Source: Chitinophagaceae bacterium
GTDB taxonomy: Bacteria; Bacteroidota; Bacteroidia; Chitinophagales; Chitinophagaceae
DNA: 64,000 bases
Assembly (NCBI GenBank): GCA_016710745.1
Contig: JADJVB010000010.1
Span: 992,001-1,056,000 of the forward strand
Direction: 5' to 3'
Part shown: positions 1-8,264 of the stretch, piece after piece
Numbering within the stretch: position 1 is the first letter of the stretch
How the letters are laid out: the number at the start of each line of letters is the position of its first letter
Notes under the pieces: generated by a model
Told to the model about the DNA's origin: nothing
The model's input: the letters and a program-made list of their open reading frames with translations, nothing else
Databases searched by the model: none
Program-made: the position numbers and the translations under genes

Positions 1-1
1 G

Positions 2-1132
2 GAAGTAGTAGGTTACGAAGAAGGAACATTATTATATGTAGGAATCGAAGCAGGCAAAGCCGCCCAGGTAAATGAAATTATTGCCATTGTTGGTAAGGCC
101 GGTACAGACGTAAGTGCGTATGTGGCTGCCGAAAAAGCGGGAGCAAATGCATCGCCGGCTGCTGCTGCTTCGATGGCAGAAAGTGAGCTGGCAACAAACA
201 ACCCGGCAGGTCCTGCGGAAGAGCAGCTGTCAACTACCCCGAACGGGAGAATAAAAGCTTCACCCCTGGCCAAAAAACTGGCCGCGGACAAAGGAATCGA
301 CATTAACAAAGTAAGTGGTAGTGGCGATGGAGGAAGAATAACCAAGAGAGATATTGATAGTTATACGCCTGCCCACAACCAGGAACAGGCAATAAGCAAC
401 AAGCAGGTTGCAGCTGTCAGCATCAATCAGGGCCCTATGGTCACGGGTCAGGAAGGCCATACGGATATTCCATTAACGCAAATGCGTAAAACGATAGCAC
501 GTCGCCTGGGCGAAAGTAAATTTGCTGCACCGCATTTTTATTTAACCATGGAGATCAATATGGATAAAGCCATAGATGTACGTACACAGTTGAATGAATT
601 GAGCCCGGTTAAGATTTCTTTCAACGACTTTATTATCAAAGCGGTGGCCTTATCATTGAGGCAGCACCCGGCGGTGAACAGCAGCTGGATGGGCGATTTC
701 ATCCGCCAGAATCACCATATTCATATCGGCAGCGCGGTAGCAACGCCGGAAGGGCTGATTGTACCGGTGATACGTTTCGCCGACCAAAAAACGGTATCGC
801 AAATTGCCGTTGAGGCCAAAGAATTATATGGCAAGGCCAAAGACAAAAAGTTACAACCCAACGAATTCAGCGGTAATACATTTACCATTTCCAACCTGGG
901 CATGATGGATATTGAAGAGTTCACCGCCATCATCAATCCGCCTGATAGTGCGATACTGGCAGTAGGACGAATTAAAGAGGTTGTGGTAAGGAAGGGCGAG
1001 GGTTTTGGCATCAGTAACCTAATGAAACTAACCATGAGTTGCGATCATCGTACTGTGGATGGTGCTGTGGGAGCGGCTTTCCTGCAAACGCTTAAAAAAT
1101 ACCTGGAGAACCCGGTGACGCTGTTACTGTGA
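2..1132 (+). CDS. pdhC: Pyruvate dehydrogenase complex E2, dihydrolipoamide acetyltransferase (5' end outside window)
   Basis: This is the E2 core of a 2-oxo acid dehydrogenase complex, which passes acetyl groups from lipoyl-lysine to CoA in the cytoplasm. The frame is open from base 2, so the true start lies upstream. The first ~40 codons encode the C-terminal half of a lipoyl domain (YEEGTLLYVGIEAG). A peripheral subunit-binding domain follows (SPLAKKLAADKGIDINKVSG, then GRITKRDI), then the catalytic acyltransferase domain ending with the active-site motif DHRTVDGA. The pyruvate rather than oxoglutarate assignment rests on overall resemblance to Bacteroidota PDH E2 proteins and is an inference. 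A rho-independent terminator follows at 1184. Confidence 0.9.
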   Translation, partial: EVVGYEEGTLLYVGIEAGKAAQVNEIIAIVGKAGTDVSAYVAAEKAGANASPAAAASMAESELATNNPAGPAEEQLSTTPNGRIKASPLAKKLAADKGIDINKVSGSGDGGRITKRDIDSYTPAHNQEQAISNKQVAAVSINQGPMVTGQEGHTDIPLTQMRKTIARRLGESKFAAPHFYLTMEINMDKAIDVRTQLNELSPVKISFNDFIIKAVALSLRQHPAVNSSWMGDFIRQNHHIHIGSAVATPEGLIVPVIRFADQKTVSQIAVEAKELYGKAKDKKLQPNEFSGNTFTISNLGMMDIEEFTAIINPPDSAILAVGRIKEVVVRKGEGFGISNLMKLTMSCDHRTVDGAVGAAFLQTLKKYLENPVTLLL

Positions 1133-1183
1133 TCCTGTCGCGTAGGTCACGATGGGTATCGGGAGAGAAATCTATAAAATAAG

Positions 1184-1212
1184 GCGCCGGTTTAAAGCTG
1201 GCGCTTTTTTAT
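1184..1212 (+). terminator. Rho-independent terminator after the E2 gene
   Basis: GCGCC at 1184-1188 pairs with GGCGC at 1200-1204, with two further closing pairs inside, a short loop, and a run of six T directly after the stem. Confidence 0.8.
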
Positions 1213-1326
1213 TGTACAAAACCTGGCACGCTGGTCAACGTCATCGGCGCAATAGGTTCCGTTTTTTTGCTAAAAGGGTATATCCTTTCTCCTCAAAAAA
1301 TAATTAAAATTATATTTTAAATAACT

Positions 1327-1356
1327 TTTGAAAATTCGAAAACATTACTATCTTTG
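1327..1356 (+). promoter_or_regulatory. Bacteroidota-type promoter of the GbsR-like regulator
   Basis: TTTG at 1327-1330 (-33 box) is followed after 18 bases by TATCTTTG at 1349-1356, matching the TAnnTTTG -7 consensus. The ATG lies 18 bases further on. Confidence 0.75.
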
Positions 1357-1374
1357 TGGTATAAATAAATCATC

Positions 1375-1881
1375 ATGACCTATTCTGAAGCAAAAGCACA
1401 GTTTATCAGCAGTTGGGGAGCCCTTGGCAGCCATTGGGGTATCAACCGCACCATGGCGCAGATACACGCGCTGCTGCTGATCAGTCCCGAGCCCATTACC
1501 CAGGATGATATGATGGAACAACTCAGTATCAGCCGGGGCAATGTAAATATGAATACGCGGGACCTGATTGACTGGGGATTGGTAGAACGGGTGTTGATAC
1601 CAGGCGAACGCCGGGAGTTTTTTACCGCCGAAAAAGATATCTGGAAAGTATCTACGCAGATCATTAAGGAAAGGAAGAAGCGGGAACTGGATCCCATGCT
1701 CAAATTGCTTAGCCAGCTTGACAATATAGAAGGCGATAAAAAGGATAAGGAATTGAAACAGTTCAAGGAAACCATCGGCGGTATCCGAAAGTTCGGCGGA
1801 CAGGCCGATAAGGTATTGGATGTAATGATCAAAGCAGACGAAAACTGGTTTTTAGGAAGCCTGTTGAAGTTCTTTAAATGA
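1375..1881 (+). CDS. GbsR/MarR-family transcriptional regulator
   Basis: A 168-residue cytoplasmic DNA-binding protein. Residues ~25-80 form a winged helix-turn-helix (ITQDDMMEQLSISRGNVNMN is the recognition segment), followed by a charged helical tail that probably dimerises. Length and layout match the GbsR branch of MarR-like repressors common in Bacteroidota. The ATG is set by the promoter box 18 bases upstream. The two membrane-protein genes downstream are plausible targets or operon partners, but no operator was identified. The effector is unknown. Confidence 0.8.
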   Translation: MTYSEAKAQFISSWGALGSHWGINRTMAQIHALLLISPEPITQDDMMEQLSISRGNVNMNTRDLIDWGLVERVLIPGERREFFTAEKDIWKVSTQIIKERKKRELDPMLKLLSQLDNIEGDKKDKELKQFKETIGGIRKFGGQADKVLDVMIKADENWFLGSLLKFFK

Positions 1882-1974
1882 CGCTATAAAAATCGTAAAA
1901 ATCAAGCTGGAAAATTCCGGCTTTTATTTGAAAAATATGTTTCAAAATTTTCTGAAAATATAAAATATATCAGC

Positions 1975-2337
1975 ATGAAAAAGTTTAAAAAAACAGATGT
2001 AGTAGTCAGCACGGTATTGATCCTTTTCTTTCTGACAGCCTGCCTGGTTAACTACGATAGATCCGGTTATTTTGAATTGCTTTTAACCGGTTATTTTGTA
2101 GTAGGCGGCTGGCAGGTGATCAGCATGCTGGTGCACATCGCCTATCGGAAATCATTGCCAATGTCGGCCACCAGGATAATGTACCAGGTCATTAGTTTAA
2201 TAGCCCTGGTAACCATGCCGCTTGGATCTTTTTGGTTATTGGCTGTTGCCTCTCCCTTTATGGCTATATTTTATGCCGGACTTTGTTTTAAAGAAGTGAG
2301 AGAAATGAACACACGCCCTCTGGCAATACTCAAATAA
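1975..2337 (+). CDS. Small integral membrane protein, function unknown
   Basis: 120 residues with a lysine-rich N-terminus and about four hydrophobic segments (residues ~9-25, 33-55, 70-85 and 86-107). No catalytic motif is visible and no family was recognised. It lies 93 bases after the GbsR-like gene and 11 bases before another membrane-protein gene, so the two are probably co-transcribed and may be controlled by the regulator. Confidence 0.65.
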   Translation: MKKFKKTDVVVSTVLILFFLTACLVNYDRSGYFELLLTGYFVVGGWQVISMLVHIAYRKSLPMSATRIMYQVISLIALVTMPLGSFWLLAVASPFMAIFYAGLCFKEVREMNTRPLAILK

Positions 2338-2348
2338 AATCAACAACC

Positions 2349-2789
2349 ATGAAAATCGTTATTCCCAACTGGCTGATCATACTCGGCGGTGCCGGCCAGA
2401 TATTTACCGCCATCATTTATCCCTATATCCGCCACGCGGTGTTCGACTGGTATAATGATATCAAAAAGCTAAAGCCACTTAACCAGGAAATAGCCAAAAC
2501 CTACGGCCGGTATATCCAGGGTTTAAATTTTTCTTTTGGCCTGATCTCCATCCTGTTTACTACCGAGCTAAAGAATAATACCGGCCTGGCCGTGGCATTA
2601 ACCGGCCTGATCGCCGCCTACTGGACGGGTAAATTAATTACCCAGTTTGCTTATTATCCCATGTACAACATTCCTAAAAAACGAATATTCAAAATAGGAG
2701 AGGTTTTGATGAACACGATGTTTACGGCTTTTGCACTGATCTTTATTTTACTGTTTGTGGCTAATTTAACAGGCTATTTTGCAACATAA
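2349..2789 (+). CDS. Integral membrane protein, function unknown
   Basis: 146 residues with hydrophobic stretches near residues 5-25, 55-70, 77-95 and 118-143, suggesting four membrane spans. The short gap to the preceding gene indicates one transcription unit. No family or motif was recognised; role in the envelope is only inferred from hydrophobicity. Confidence 0.65.
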   Translation: MKIVIPNWLIILGGAGQIFTAIIYPYIRHAVFDWYNDIKKLKPLNQEIAKTYGRYIQGLNFSFGLISILFTTELKNNTGLAVALTGLIAAYWTGKLITQFAYYPMYNIPKKRIFKIGEVLMNTMFTAFALIFILLFVANLTGYFAT

Positions 2790-2812
2790 ATGAATTTTAA
2801 TAAAACCAATGC

Positions 2813-2820
2813 TAACTTTG
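2813..2820 (+). promoter_or_regulatory. TAnnTTTG -7 box upstream of the DCC gene
   Basis: TAACTTTG lies 1 base before an ATG at 2822 and 7 bases before a second ATG at 2828. Transcription would start near 2825-2828, so a leaderless message using the second ATG is likely. No -33 box at proper spacing was seen. Confidence 0.5.
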
Positions 2821-2827
2821 AATGGAT

Positions 2828-3229
2828 ATGAACGATCAACCCATTATATTATTCGACGGTGTTTGCAATTTCTGCAACAGTGCTGTCAATTTCACCTTGA
2901 AAAGAAATTCGAAATTAAATATCAGGTTCGCACCGTTGCAATCCGAAACCGGACAAAAATTATTGCAACAGTATAAGTTGTCCGAAAATAATATGCAATC
3001 CTTCATTTTCATCGAAAATGGAAAAGCGTATACAAGATCAACAGCAGGCCTTCGGGTTTGCCGGCACCTGCGGCGATTATGGCCGCTGTGTTATTATTTG
3101 ATCGTGGTACCTAAATTCATACGGGATGGCATTTATAACTGGATCGCCAAAAACCGCTACAAATGGTTTGGGGTGCGTGCCGAATGTATGATACCTTCAC
3201 CGGAAATTAAAGCCAGGTTCTTACCTTGA
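2828..3229 (+). CDS. DCC family thiol-disulfide oxidoreductase (DUF393)
   Basis: A thioredoxin-fold-related protein of ~133 residues. The N-terminus carries the family signature DGVCNFCN, with D and a CxxC pair around residues 9-15, followed by the usual conserved ...RFAPLQSETG and an R-rich C-terminal half ending RYKWFG. The start at 2828 is preferred over 2822 because the -7 promoter box ends at 2820. The stop codon overlaps the next start by one base (TGATG), so the two genes are translationally linked. Physiological substrate unknown. Confidence 0.85.
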   Translation: MNDQPIILFDGVCNFCNSAVNFTLKRNSKLNIRFAPLQSETGQKLLQQYKLSENNMQSFIFIENGKAYTRSTAGLRVCRHLRRLWPLCYYLIVVPKFIRDGIYNWIAKNRYKWFGVRAECMIPSPEIKARFLP

Positions 3230-3594
3230 TGAATACAAAAAAAACATTGGTATTGGGGGCTTCCGAAAACCCGGCCCGTTATAGTTACCTGGCCATTAAC
3301 CGGCTTAAAAACTATGATCATCCCATAGTGGCCATTGGAAAGAGAAAAGGGCTGGTTTCCGGAACACCCATCGGTACCGATAAAATACCCCTGCATGATA
3401 TTGACACCGTAACCCTGTATTTAAATCCCGCGCATCAAAAGGAATACTACGATTATATCATTTCCCTGCACCCCAAAAGAATAATTTTTAACCCCGGTGC
3501 CGAAAACGATGAATTGGCCGAACTGGCCATTAAAAACAACATTAAACCCGTTGAAGCCTGCACCCTGGTTATGCTCAACACCGGCCAGTATTAA
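3229..3594 (+). CDS. CoA-binding protein (YccU-like Rossmann domain)
   Basis: 121 residues forming a single CoA-binding Rossmann domain: the N-terminal nucleotide loop VLGASENPARYSY, a middle strand with VAIGKRKG, then FNPGAEN and VEACTLVML near the C-terminus, all typical of this small cytosolic family. An in-frame TTG just upstream (3226) is less likely than ATG 3229, which overlaps the stop of the DCC gene by one base. Exact role unknown; the family binds CoA in vitro. Confidence 0.85.
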   Translation: MNTKKTLVLGASENPARYSYLAINRLKNYDHPIVAIGKRKGLVSGTPIGTDKIPLHDIDTVTLYLNPAHQKEYYDYIISLHPKRIIFNPGAENDELAELAIKNNIKPVEACTLVMLNTGQY

Positions 3595-3643
3595 GCGTTA
3601 ATATACGGGAATTCGGAAAATCCCCTTCGTAGATCTACGTACA

Positions 3644-3668
3644 AACCGCCTGTAGAGGGTTTTTTTTG
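3644..3668 (+). terminator. Possible terminator after the CoA-binding gene
   Basis: AACC...CCT pairs imperfectly with AGGGTT and is followed by seven T. The stem is short and has a bulge. Confidence 0.4.
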
Positions 3669-3746
3669 TTAAATAGATAATAAAATCGACCCAACGGCGT
3701 TTCCTATTTAGAATAATCCAAATACCTCGTAACCAATCGTTATCCT

Positions 3747-4196
3747 ATGAAACACTATGCGCCCTATGCATTGTCTGTGCTGTTAACATGTGTAGCCTTT
3801 ACCGGTTTTTCACAAAACACCAAACCGAAACAATTCGACAATTTTCCCGCAACCATTCAATGCAGCGAACCGGAACTGGCTAAAGTTTTTGATACGCCGG
3901 CCGGGCAGAATATTCAACTGGTATTTTCAAATAATTTTATATTCCAGGGCTCCGTTAAATCAAACCTGGCGAAATATGATAACCTGCAATCGGCTATTGT
4001 CATATCTCCAGACTACCCAAACACCATTTTCAGCGTTTCGCGAATAACCAATGCCGACCGGTCCACTTCATATGTTGGCCGTATTTTAAACAGAAGTTTT
4101 TTCGATGGCTTTGAATTGAAAAGAAACACATCGGGCAGTTATGAATTGTTGAAGATTGAAACAGATCGTTTGGTCCCGGACTGCGCACATTTATAA
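3747..4196 (+). CDS. Secreted protein of unknown function
   Basis: 149 residues. A classical signal peptide (hydrophobic residues ~7-20, cleavage near GFSQ) is followed by a mostly beta-predicted domain without recognisable motif; two cysteines (one after TIQ and one near the C-terminus) could form a disulfide. It precedes the secreted metalloprotease gene by 54 bases on the same strand, and the two may be expressed together. An inhibitor or partner role is possible, but nothing in the sequence shows it. Confidence 0.6.
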   Translation: MKHYAPYALSVLLTCVAFTGFSQNTKPKQFDNFPATIQCSEPELAKVFDTPAGQNIQLVFSNNFIFQGSVKSNLAKYDNLQSAIVISPDYPNTIFSVSRITNADRSTSYVGRILNRSFFDGFELKRNTSGSYELLKIETDRLVPDCAHL

Positions 4197-4250
4197 ATTG
4201 AGGTAAACCTAAAAAATAACCTGATCCAAGAATCTCCAAAATCCCCTAGA

Positions 4251-5855
4251 ATGAAAAAGCTTTTTACATCACTCATCATAGCAGGTTTGGCACTGATTTC
4301 TTTTACCGCCTTCAGTATTCCCAAACTTAACAGTTATCCTTCGGCGGCGGCTACTATTTTTCTTGACTTCGACGGGCAGTATGTTGTTGGAACCATTTGG
4401 AATGGCGGTAATCCGATAAATTGCGCTGCATCAGGATTAACTGATCCGCAGATTGTTGATGCTTTTAACCGGGTGGCCGAAGATTATCGCCCCTTTGAAG
4501 TTAATATAACCACCGACTCCACGGTTTTTTTAGCGGCACCATTAAACCAGCGAATTCGTGTCATTATAACCCCAACCAATTACTGGAATATGGGTGTAGG
4601 CGGAATTTCCTGGATGGGTTCTTTTACCGCAGGCGATGATACACCCGCCTTTGTTTTCAGCAATATGCTGGCCTATAACGCCAAATATGTAGCCGAATGT
4701 TGCTCGCACGAAAGCGGCCATACAGTAGGGTTAGCTCATCAATCCAAATACGATATCGCAAATTGCAGTTCTCCGATAGAAACCTACAGCACCGGATTTG
4801 GCTCCGGAGAAACAGGTTGGGCACCCATCATGGGTAACAGTTACAGCAAAAACATGACGAATTGGAATAACGGACCAACACCTTATGGATGCACTGCCGT
4901 GCAGGACAACCTGTCGACGATTGTATCGAATAATGGATTTGGATACCGGGCCGATGATTATGGAGAAACGCTGAACGCAGGCACTTTTGCACTCACCGGT
5001 AATAATTTTAATGCAACGGGTATTATCACCACCAATTCGGATAAAGACGCTTTTAGATTCACACTCAATTCGAATTCTAATTTTCATGTTACGGTAGTTC
5101 CGTATACGGTACCGGCCGCCATGAATGGTGCCAACCTTGATGTACGGGTTGAGTTGTACAATGCGGCTGCCATATTGATCAGGGACTATGACCCGGTAAA
5201 CACGATGGCAGTTACCATTGATACGATCTTAAACGCAGGTAGCTATTACCTCAAAGTATCAGGTACCGGAAACCAAAACATTGGCGCTTACGGCAGTTTG
5301 GGTGAGTATATCATAGCGGGTTCGTTCAATGGTTTGCCCATACACAGTGTAAGTTTAGCAGGTACGGCAGACAAGGGTAAACATAACCTGAGCTGGCGGA
5401 TCGTGGCCGATGAACCCATAAAAACAATCGAGGTAGAAACATCAAACGACGGAAGCCATTTTAGTTCCCTAATGAGTGTATCACAGTCGGCTACTAATTT
5501 CTCTTACCAGCCATTTAAAAACAATAATATTTTTTATCGCTTAAAAGTCACCTCGGTACTTGATCAAACAGTGTATTCAAATATCGTTGCTTTAAAAGCA
5601 ACGGATAATGCGGAGAAGCGGTTCCAGGTATCAAACCTGGTGCGTAACGAGATCGTTGTTAATGCTGCAGAAAATTATCAATATACGTTGATTGATATAA
5701 ACGGACAGACCATCAAAACCGGAACCGGCCTGAAAGGGATCAACTGGATAGATGTGTCGAACCTGCCAAGAGGAATCAATATTATTCAGATTTTCAACCA
5801 GGATCATGCTACCGGATCCTTCGGGAGACAAACAGAACGTATTATAAAACAGTAA
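4251..5855 (+). CDS. Secreted zinc metalloprotease with type IX secretion C-terminal domain
   Basis: 534 residues. Signal peptide at residues ~1-22; catalytic domain at ~30-230 with the zinc motif HESGHTVGLAH (H153, E154, H157, H163), the extended HExxHxxGxxH motif of metzincin-like proteases. A beta-rich region at ~245-360 resembles a pre-peptidase C-terminal domain. The last ~75 residues (from FQVSNLVRNEIV to RIIKQ) look like a type A T9SS sorting domain, so the protein is expected to be exported and surface-attached or released. Peptide substrate unknown. Two tandem terminators follow. Confidence 0.85.
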   Translation: MKKLFTSLIIAGLALISFTAFSIPKLNSYPSAAATIFLDFDGQYVVGTIWNGGNPINCAASGLTDPQIVDAFNRVAEDYRPFEVNITTDSTVFLAAPLNQRIRVIITPTNYWNMGVGGISWMGSFTAGDDTPAFVFSNMLAYNAKYVAECCSHESGHTVGLAHQSKYDIANCSSPIETYSTGFGSGETGWAPIMGNSYSKNMTNWNNGPTPYGCTAVQDNLSTIVSNNGFGYRADDYGETLNAGTFALTGNNFNATGIITTNSDKDAFRFTLNSNSNFHVTVVPYTVPAAMNGANLDVRVELYNAAAILIRDYDPVNTMAVTIDTILNAGSYYLKVSGTGNQNIGAYGSLGEYIIAGSFNGLPIHSVSLAGTADKGKHNLSWRIVADEPIKTIEVETSNDGSHFSSLMSVSQSATNFSYQPFKNNNIFYRLKVTSVLDQTVYSNIVALKATDNAEKRFQVSNLVRNEIVVNAAENYQYTLIDINGQTIKTGTGLKGINWIDVSNLPRGINIIQIFNQDHATGSFGRQTERIIKQ

Positions 5856-5908
5856 GGTAGATTCATGTGTAAGTCAGGGGGTAGCGTTAGGGGCTGCCCC
5901 CTTTTTTT
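5852..5908 (+). terminator. Terminator-bearing repeat, copy 1
   Basis: A 57-base unit. AGGGGGTAGC (from 5876) pairs with GCTGCCCCCT, followed by seven T. It overlaps the stop codon of the metalloprotease gene and recurs almost unchanged at 5938. Confidence 0.8.
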
Positions 5909-5937
5909 AAAATCAGTAAAAAAATAGTATAAAGAGA

Positions 5938-5994
5938 GTAAGGTAGATTCACGTGTAAGTCAGGGGGTAGCGTTAGGGGCTGCCCCCTTTTTTT
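5938..5994 (+). terminator. Terminator-bearing repeat, copy 2
   Basis: The same 57-base unit as at 5852, with changes only in the short ATGTG/ACGTG stretch. The hairpin at 5962-5987 and the T run are intact, so the gene is followed by two identical terminators. Confidence 0.8.
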
Positions 5995-6137
5995 GTGCCC
6001 ATGCCCCGCTCCCGATACCCCCTCCGCCCCCTTGCGCAGCATCCTGTGGAGAAGGGTGAGCCAGGAGCATGATGCTTTAGCATGTTTTGCATGCATACTG
6101 TTAAGTTTCTTATTACTGCATACATTATTTTATTGTT

Positions 6138-6170
6138 ACAAAGTTCCCCTTTAGGGGGCAGAGGGGTTTG
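6138..6170. repeat. Dispersed C/G-rich palindromic element
   Basis: GTTCCCCTTTAGGGGGCAG is a short imperfect palindrome followed by AGGGG. It belongs to the same style of element as the one inserted inside the dihydroorotase gene at 11709. Confidence 0.5.
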
Positions 6171-6209
6171 CTATTGTTATTTATCCGTAACTTTAAAAAA
6201 CCCATTTTT

Positions 6210-6683
6210 ATGTTATGGAGAAAATTTAACGGCGACCCCATTCAATTACACATCAAAGATGCTGTAGAAGAAGCCATCACCCGGGAAACCGAAGCCGGTT
6301 ATCATTTAAAAGTTTGTATCGGCACCGACAGCCAGGTAAAGGGCAAGGAAACCGAGTTTGCTACGGTCATTGTTTTTTTACGCGAAGGCCACGGTGGCTT
6401 CATGTTTATTCACAATGAAAAAACCACACAAAAACACAGCATTAAAGAAAGGATGTTGGTTGAAGTAGCCAAAAGTATTGAAATTGCTTACGAACTCTGC
6501 GACCTGTTTACCCTGTACGATGTAGATATGGAAGTACATGCCGATATCAATACCAACCCGCAGTTCAAAAGTAATGAAGCCTTACGGGAAGCCATGGGCT
6601 ATATTTTAGGAATGGGCTTCGCGTTCAAAGCCAAACCCGAAGCCTTTGCCAGCAGCAGTTGTGCCAATAAGGTGGTGAATTAA
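6210..6683 (+). CDS. YkuK-like ribonuclease H-fold protein (DUF458)
   Basis: 157 residues. After MLWRKFNGDPIQ comes KVCIGTDSQVKGKETEFATVIVF, which matches the first strand and acidic residue of the RNase H-like YkuK/DUF458 family, then the helix HSIKERMLVEVAKSIEIAYE and VDMEVHADINTNPQFKS with further acidic residues, ending in the family's conserved SSCANKVV. The ATG at 6210 is preferred over the upstream in-frame 6168 because homologues begin near MLWRK. Nucleic-acid target unknown. Confidence 0.75.
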   Translation: MLWRKFNGDPIQLHIKDAVEEAITRETEAGYHLKVCIGTDSQVKGKETEFATVIVFLREGHGGFMFIHNEKTTQKHSIKERMLVEVAKSIEIAYELCDLFTLYDVDMEVHADINTNPQFKSNEALREAMGYILGMGFAFKAKPEAFASSSCANKVVN

Positions 6684-6721
6684 TGATAACCGGAAATCAA
6701 TAATTACCAGTCAGGTAACAG

Positions 6722-7387
6722 TTAACCTTTTTCTGACAGCAGGGTATTCGTCTCTTCAATAAAATTCAATATTTTTTCCTTCCCCGATTTTTTCACCGCA
6801 CTGCTCACAAAATGTTGCGGTAAAAACTGCCAGGTTTTTTTCATGGCTTCTAAAAAAGACTTTACATTTTTACTTACGATCCGTTGATTTTCCTTATCTG
6901 ATTTGGTGAACACCAAACAAAAAGGTACCTGCCAGGTTCTTAGCTGATCTAAAAATTCCAGGTCAATTTTTTGGGGACTGTGCCGGGAGTCTATCAGTAC
7001 AAAAACCATGGTCAGGTTTTCTCTTTTGCGCAGGTAATTTTCAATCATCTGCTCCCAGCGGTTGCGGCTTCTGATGCTCACTTTGGCAAATCCGTAGCCT
7101 GGCAGATCTACCAGATACCATTGGTCCCAATTGGTACCCACCGGCCTGGCAGCCGTTTGTGAGGCTTTTGGCGTGGGGGCGGATGAGATCAGAAAATGAT
7201 TCAATAATTGGGTTTTTCCGGGTGATCCCGAAGTCTTCGCCAGCTTATCATTGTTGCAAATCATATTGATCAACGACGACTTGCCCACATTACTGCGGCC
7301 AATAAAGGCATACTCGGGCTTGTCGGGTACCGGGCATTTTTCGTAGTCGGGGCTGCTGATGATATATTTTGCCGATTTAATTTGCAT
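6722..7387 (-). CDS. engB: Ribosome biogenesis GTP-binding protein EngB/YsxC
   Basis: 221 residues. A TRAFAC-class GTPase needed for large-subunit ribosome assembly. Motifs: G1 GRSNVGKSS, G3 DLPGYGFAKV, G4 FTKSDK and G5 SSAVKKSG. The frame is open upstream to 7522, but the extra 45 codons are translated repeats. The start at 7387 gives the canonical N-terminus (MQIKSAKYIISSPDYEKCP) and sits 5 bases from its own -7 promoter box at 7392-7399, implying a leaderless or nearly leaderless mRNA. The linker ISSAPTPKASQTAARPVGTN before the switch region is slightly longer than usual. Confidence 0.92.
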   Translation of the reverse strand: MQIKSAKYIISSPDYEKCPVPDKPEYAFIGRSNVGKSSLINMICNNDKLAKTSGSPGKTQLLNHFLISSAPTPKASQTAARPVGTNWDQWYLVDLPGYGFAKVSIRSRNRWEQMIENYLRKRENLTMVFVLIDSRHSPQKIDLEFLDQLRTWQVPFCLVFTKSDKENQRIVSKNVKSFLEAMKKTWQFLPQHFVSSAVKKSGKEKILNFIEETNTLLSEKG

Positions 7388-7391
7388 GGGG

Positions 7392-7399
7392 CAAAGATA
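7392..7399 (-). promoter_or_regulatory. -7 promoter box of engB
   Basis: On the minus strand this reads TATCTTTG, a perfect TAnnTTTG box ending 4 bases before the engB ATG. The expected transcription start coincides with the start codon. Confidence 0.6.
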
Positions 7400-7433
7400 C
7401 TGGATAGGAAAGGGATGCCGAAAACTAGATGCC

Positions 7434-7493
7434 GCGATCCAGCATCCAGTATCCAGTACCCAGTATCCATTATCCAGCATCCACCTTTCCACA
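7434..7493. repeat. Short-word repeat between engB and ubiE
   Basis: Six or seven variants of ATCCAGTATCC / ATCCAGCATCC / ATCCATTATCC follow one another. The stretch lies between two divergent promoters and keeps the frame open on both strands, producing misleadingly long ORFs for both genes. Confidence 0.7.
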
Positions 7494-7506
7494 TCCAAAA
7501 ACCTCT

Positions 7507-7514
7507 TATCTTTG
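7507..7514 (+). promoter_or_regulatory. -7 promoter box of ubiE/menG
   Basis: TATCTTTG ends 6 bases before the ubiE ATG at 7521. As with engB on the opposite strand, transcription would begin at or next to the start codon. Confidence 0.6.
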
Positions 7515-7520
7515 CAAACC

Positions 7521-8264
7521 ATGTCAGAATACGCACACGATACGGTTGTACCTTATAAAGAATCGGCACTCAGCAAAAAGCAGCAGGTGGCCGGTATGTT
7601 TAACGACATAGCTTTCCGCTACGATTTTTTAAACAGGTTCCTCAGCGCAGGTATTGATATCCGGTGGCGGAAAAAAGCCATCAAACAATTACTGAAAACC
7701 CAGCCAAAAACGATACTCGATGTGGCCACCGGTACCGCAGATATTGCCATTATGGCGTCTGGTATATTAAAACCCGATAAAATTACCGGCATCGATATCA
7801 GCGACGGAATGCTGGATTTTGGTCGCGAAAAAATACAAAAGCTTGGTTTACAAAACATTATAGAACTGTTAAATGGCGATTGCGAAACAATAAATTTCAA
7901 CAACAATTCGTTTGATGCGGTAACTGTTGCATTTGGGGTACGCAATTTCGAAAACCTCGAAAAGGGATTATCCGAAATTAACCGGGTATTAAGGCCCGGC
8001 GGTAAACTGGTGGTGCTCGAATTCAGTAAGCCCAGATCGGTAGTTGTTAAGTTCATGTACAACCTGTATATGAAATTTATTTGTCCCAATGTTGGGAAAC
8101 TATTCTCGAAAAACCGCAACGCATACCAATATCTCGACGAATCAATTAACAAGTTTCCGGAAGGAAATGATTTTAAAGCTATCCTGGATAAACTGGGATA
8201 CCGAAACACGTACACAAAACCCCTGAGCTTAGGCATATGCAGTATTTATTGCGGAGAAAAATAA
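7521..8264 (+). CDS. ubiE: Demethylmenaquinone methyltransferase UbiE/MenG
   Basis: 247 residues. A class I SAM-dependent methyltransferase that makes menaquinone from demethylmenaquinone, the last step of respiratory quinone synthesis. SAM motif I is LDVATGTADIAI (~residues 67-78). The UbiE signatures include the N-terminal FNDIAFRYDFLNRFLS, FGVRNFENLEKGL and the C-terminal YLDESINKFPEG. The start at 7521 (MSEYAHDT) follows the promoter box; an in-frame upstream ATG at 7359 would add translated repeat. The 3' end overlaps porT by 28 bases, so the two are co-transcribed. Confidence 0.92.
   Translation: MSEYAHDTVVPYKESALSKKQQVAGMFNDIAFRYDFLNRFLSAGIDIRWRKKAIKQLLKTQPKTILDVATGTADIAIMASGILKPDKITGIDISDGMLDFGREKIQKLGLQNIIELLNGDCETINFNNNSFDAVTVAFGVRNFENLEKGLSEINRVLRPGGKLVVLEFSKPRSVVVKFMYNLYMKFICPNVGKLFSKNRNAYQYLDESINKFPEGNDFKAILDKLGYRNTYTKPLSLGICSIYCGEK

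Noticed and set aside
7359..7522. N-terminal extensions of both engB (to 7522) and ubiE (to 7359)
   Set aside because: The extra codons translate the ATCCAG word repeat; promoter boxes next to the internal ATGs and normal family lengths support the shorter genes.
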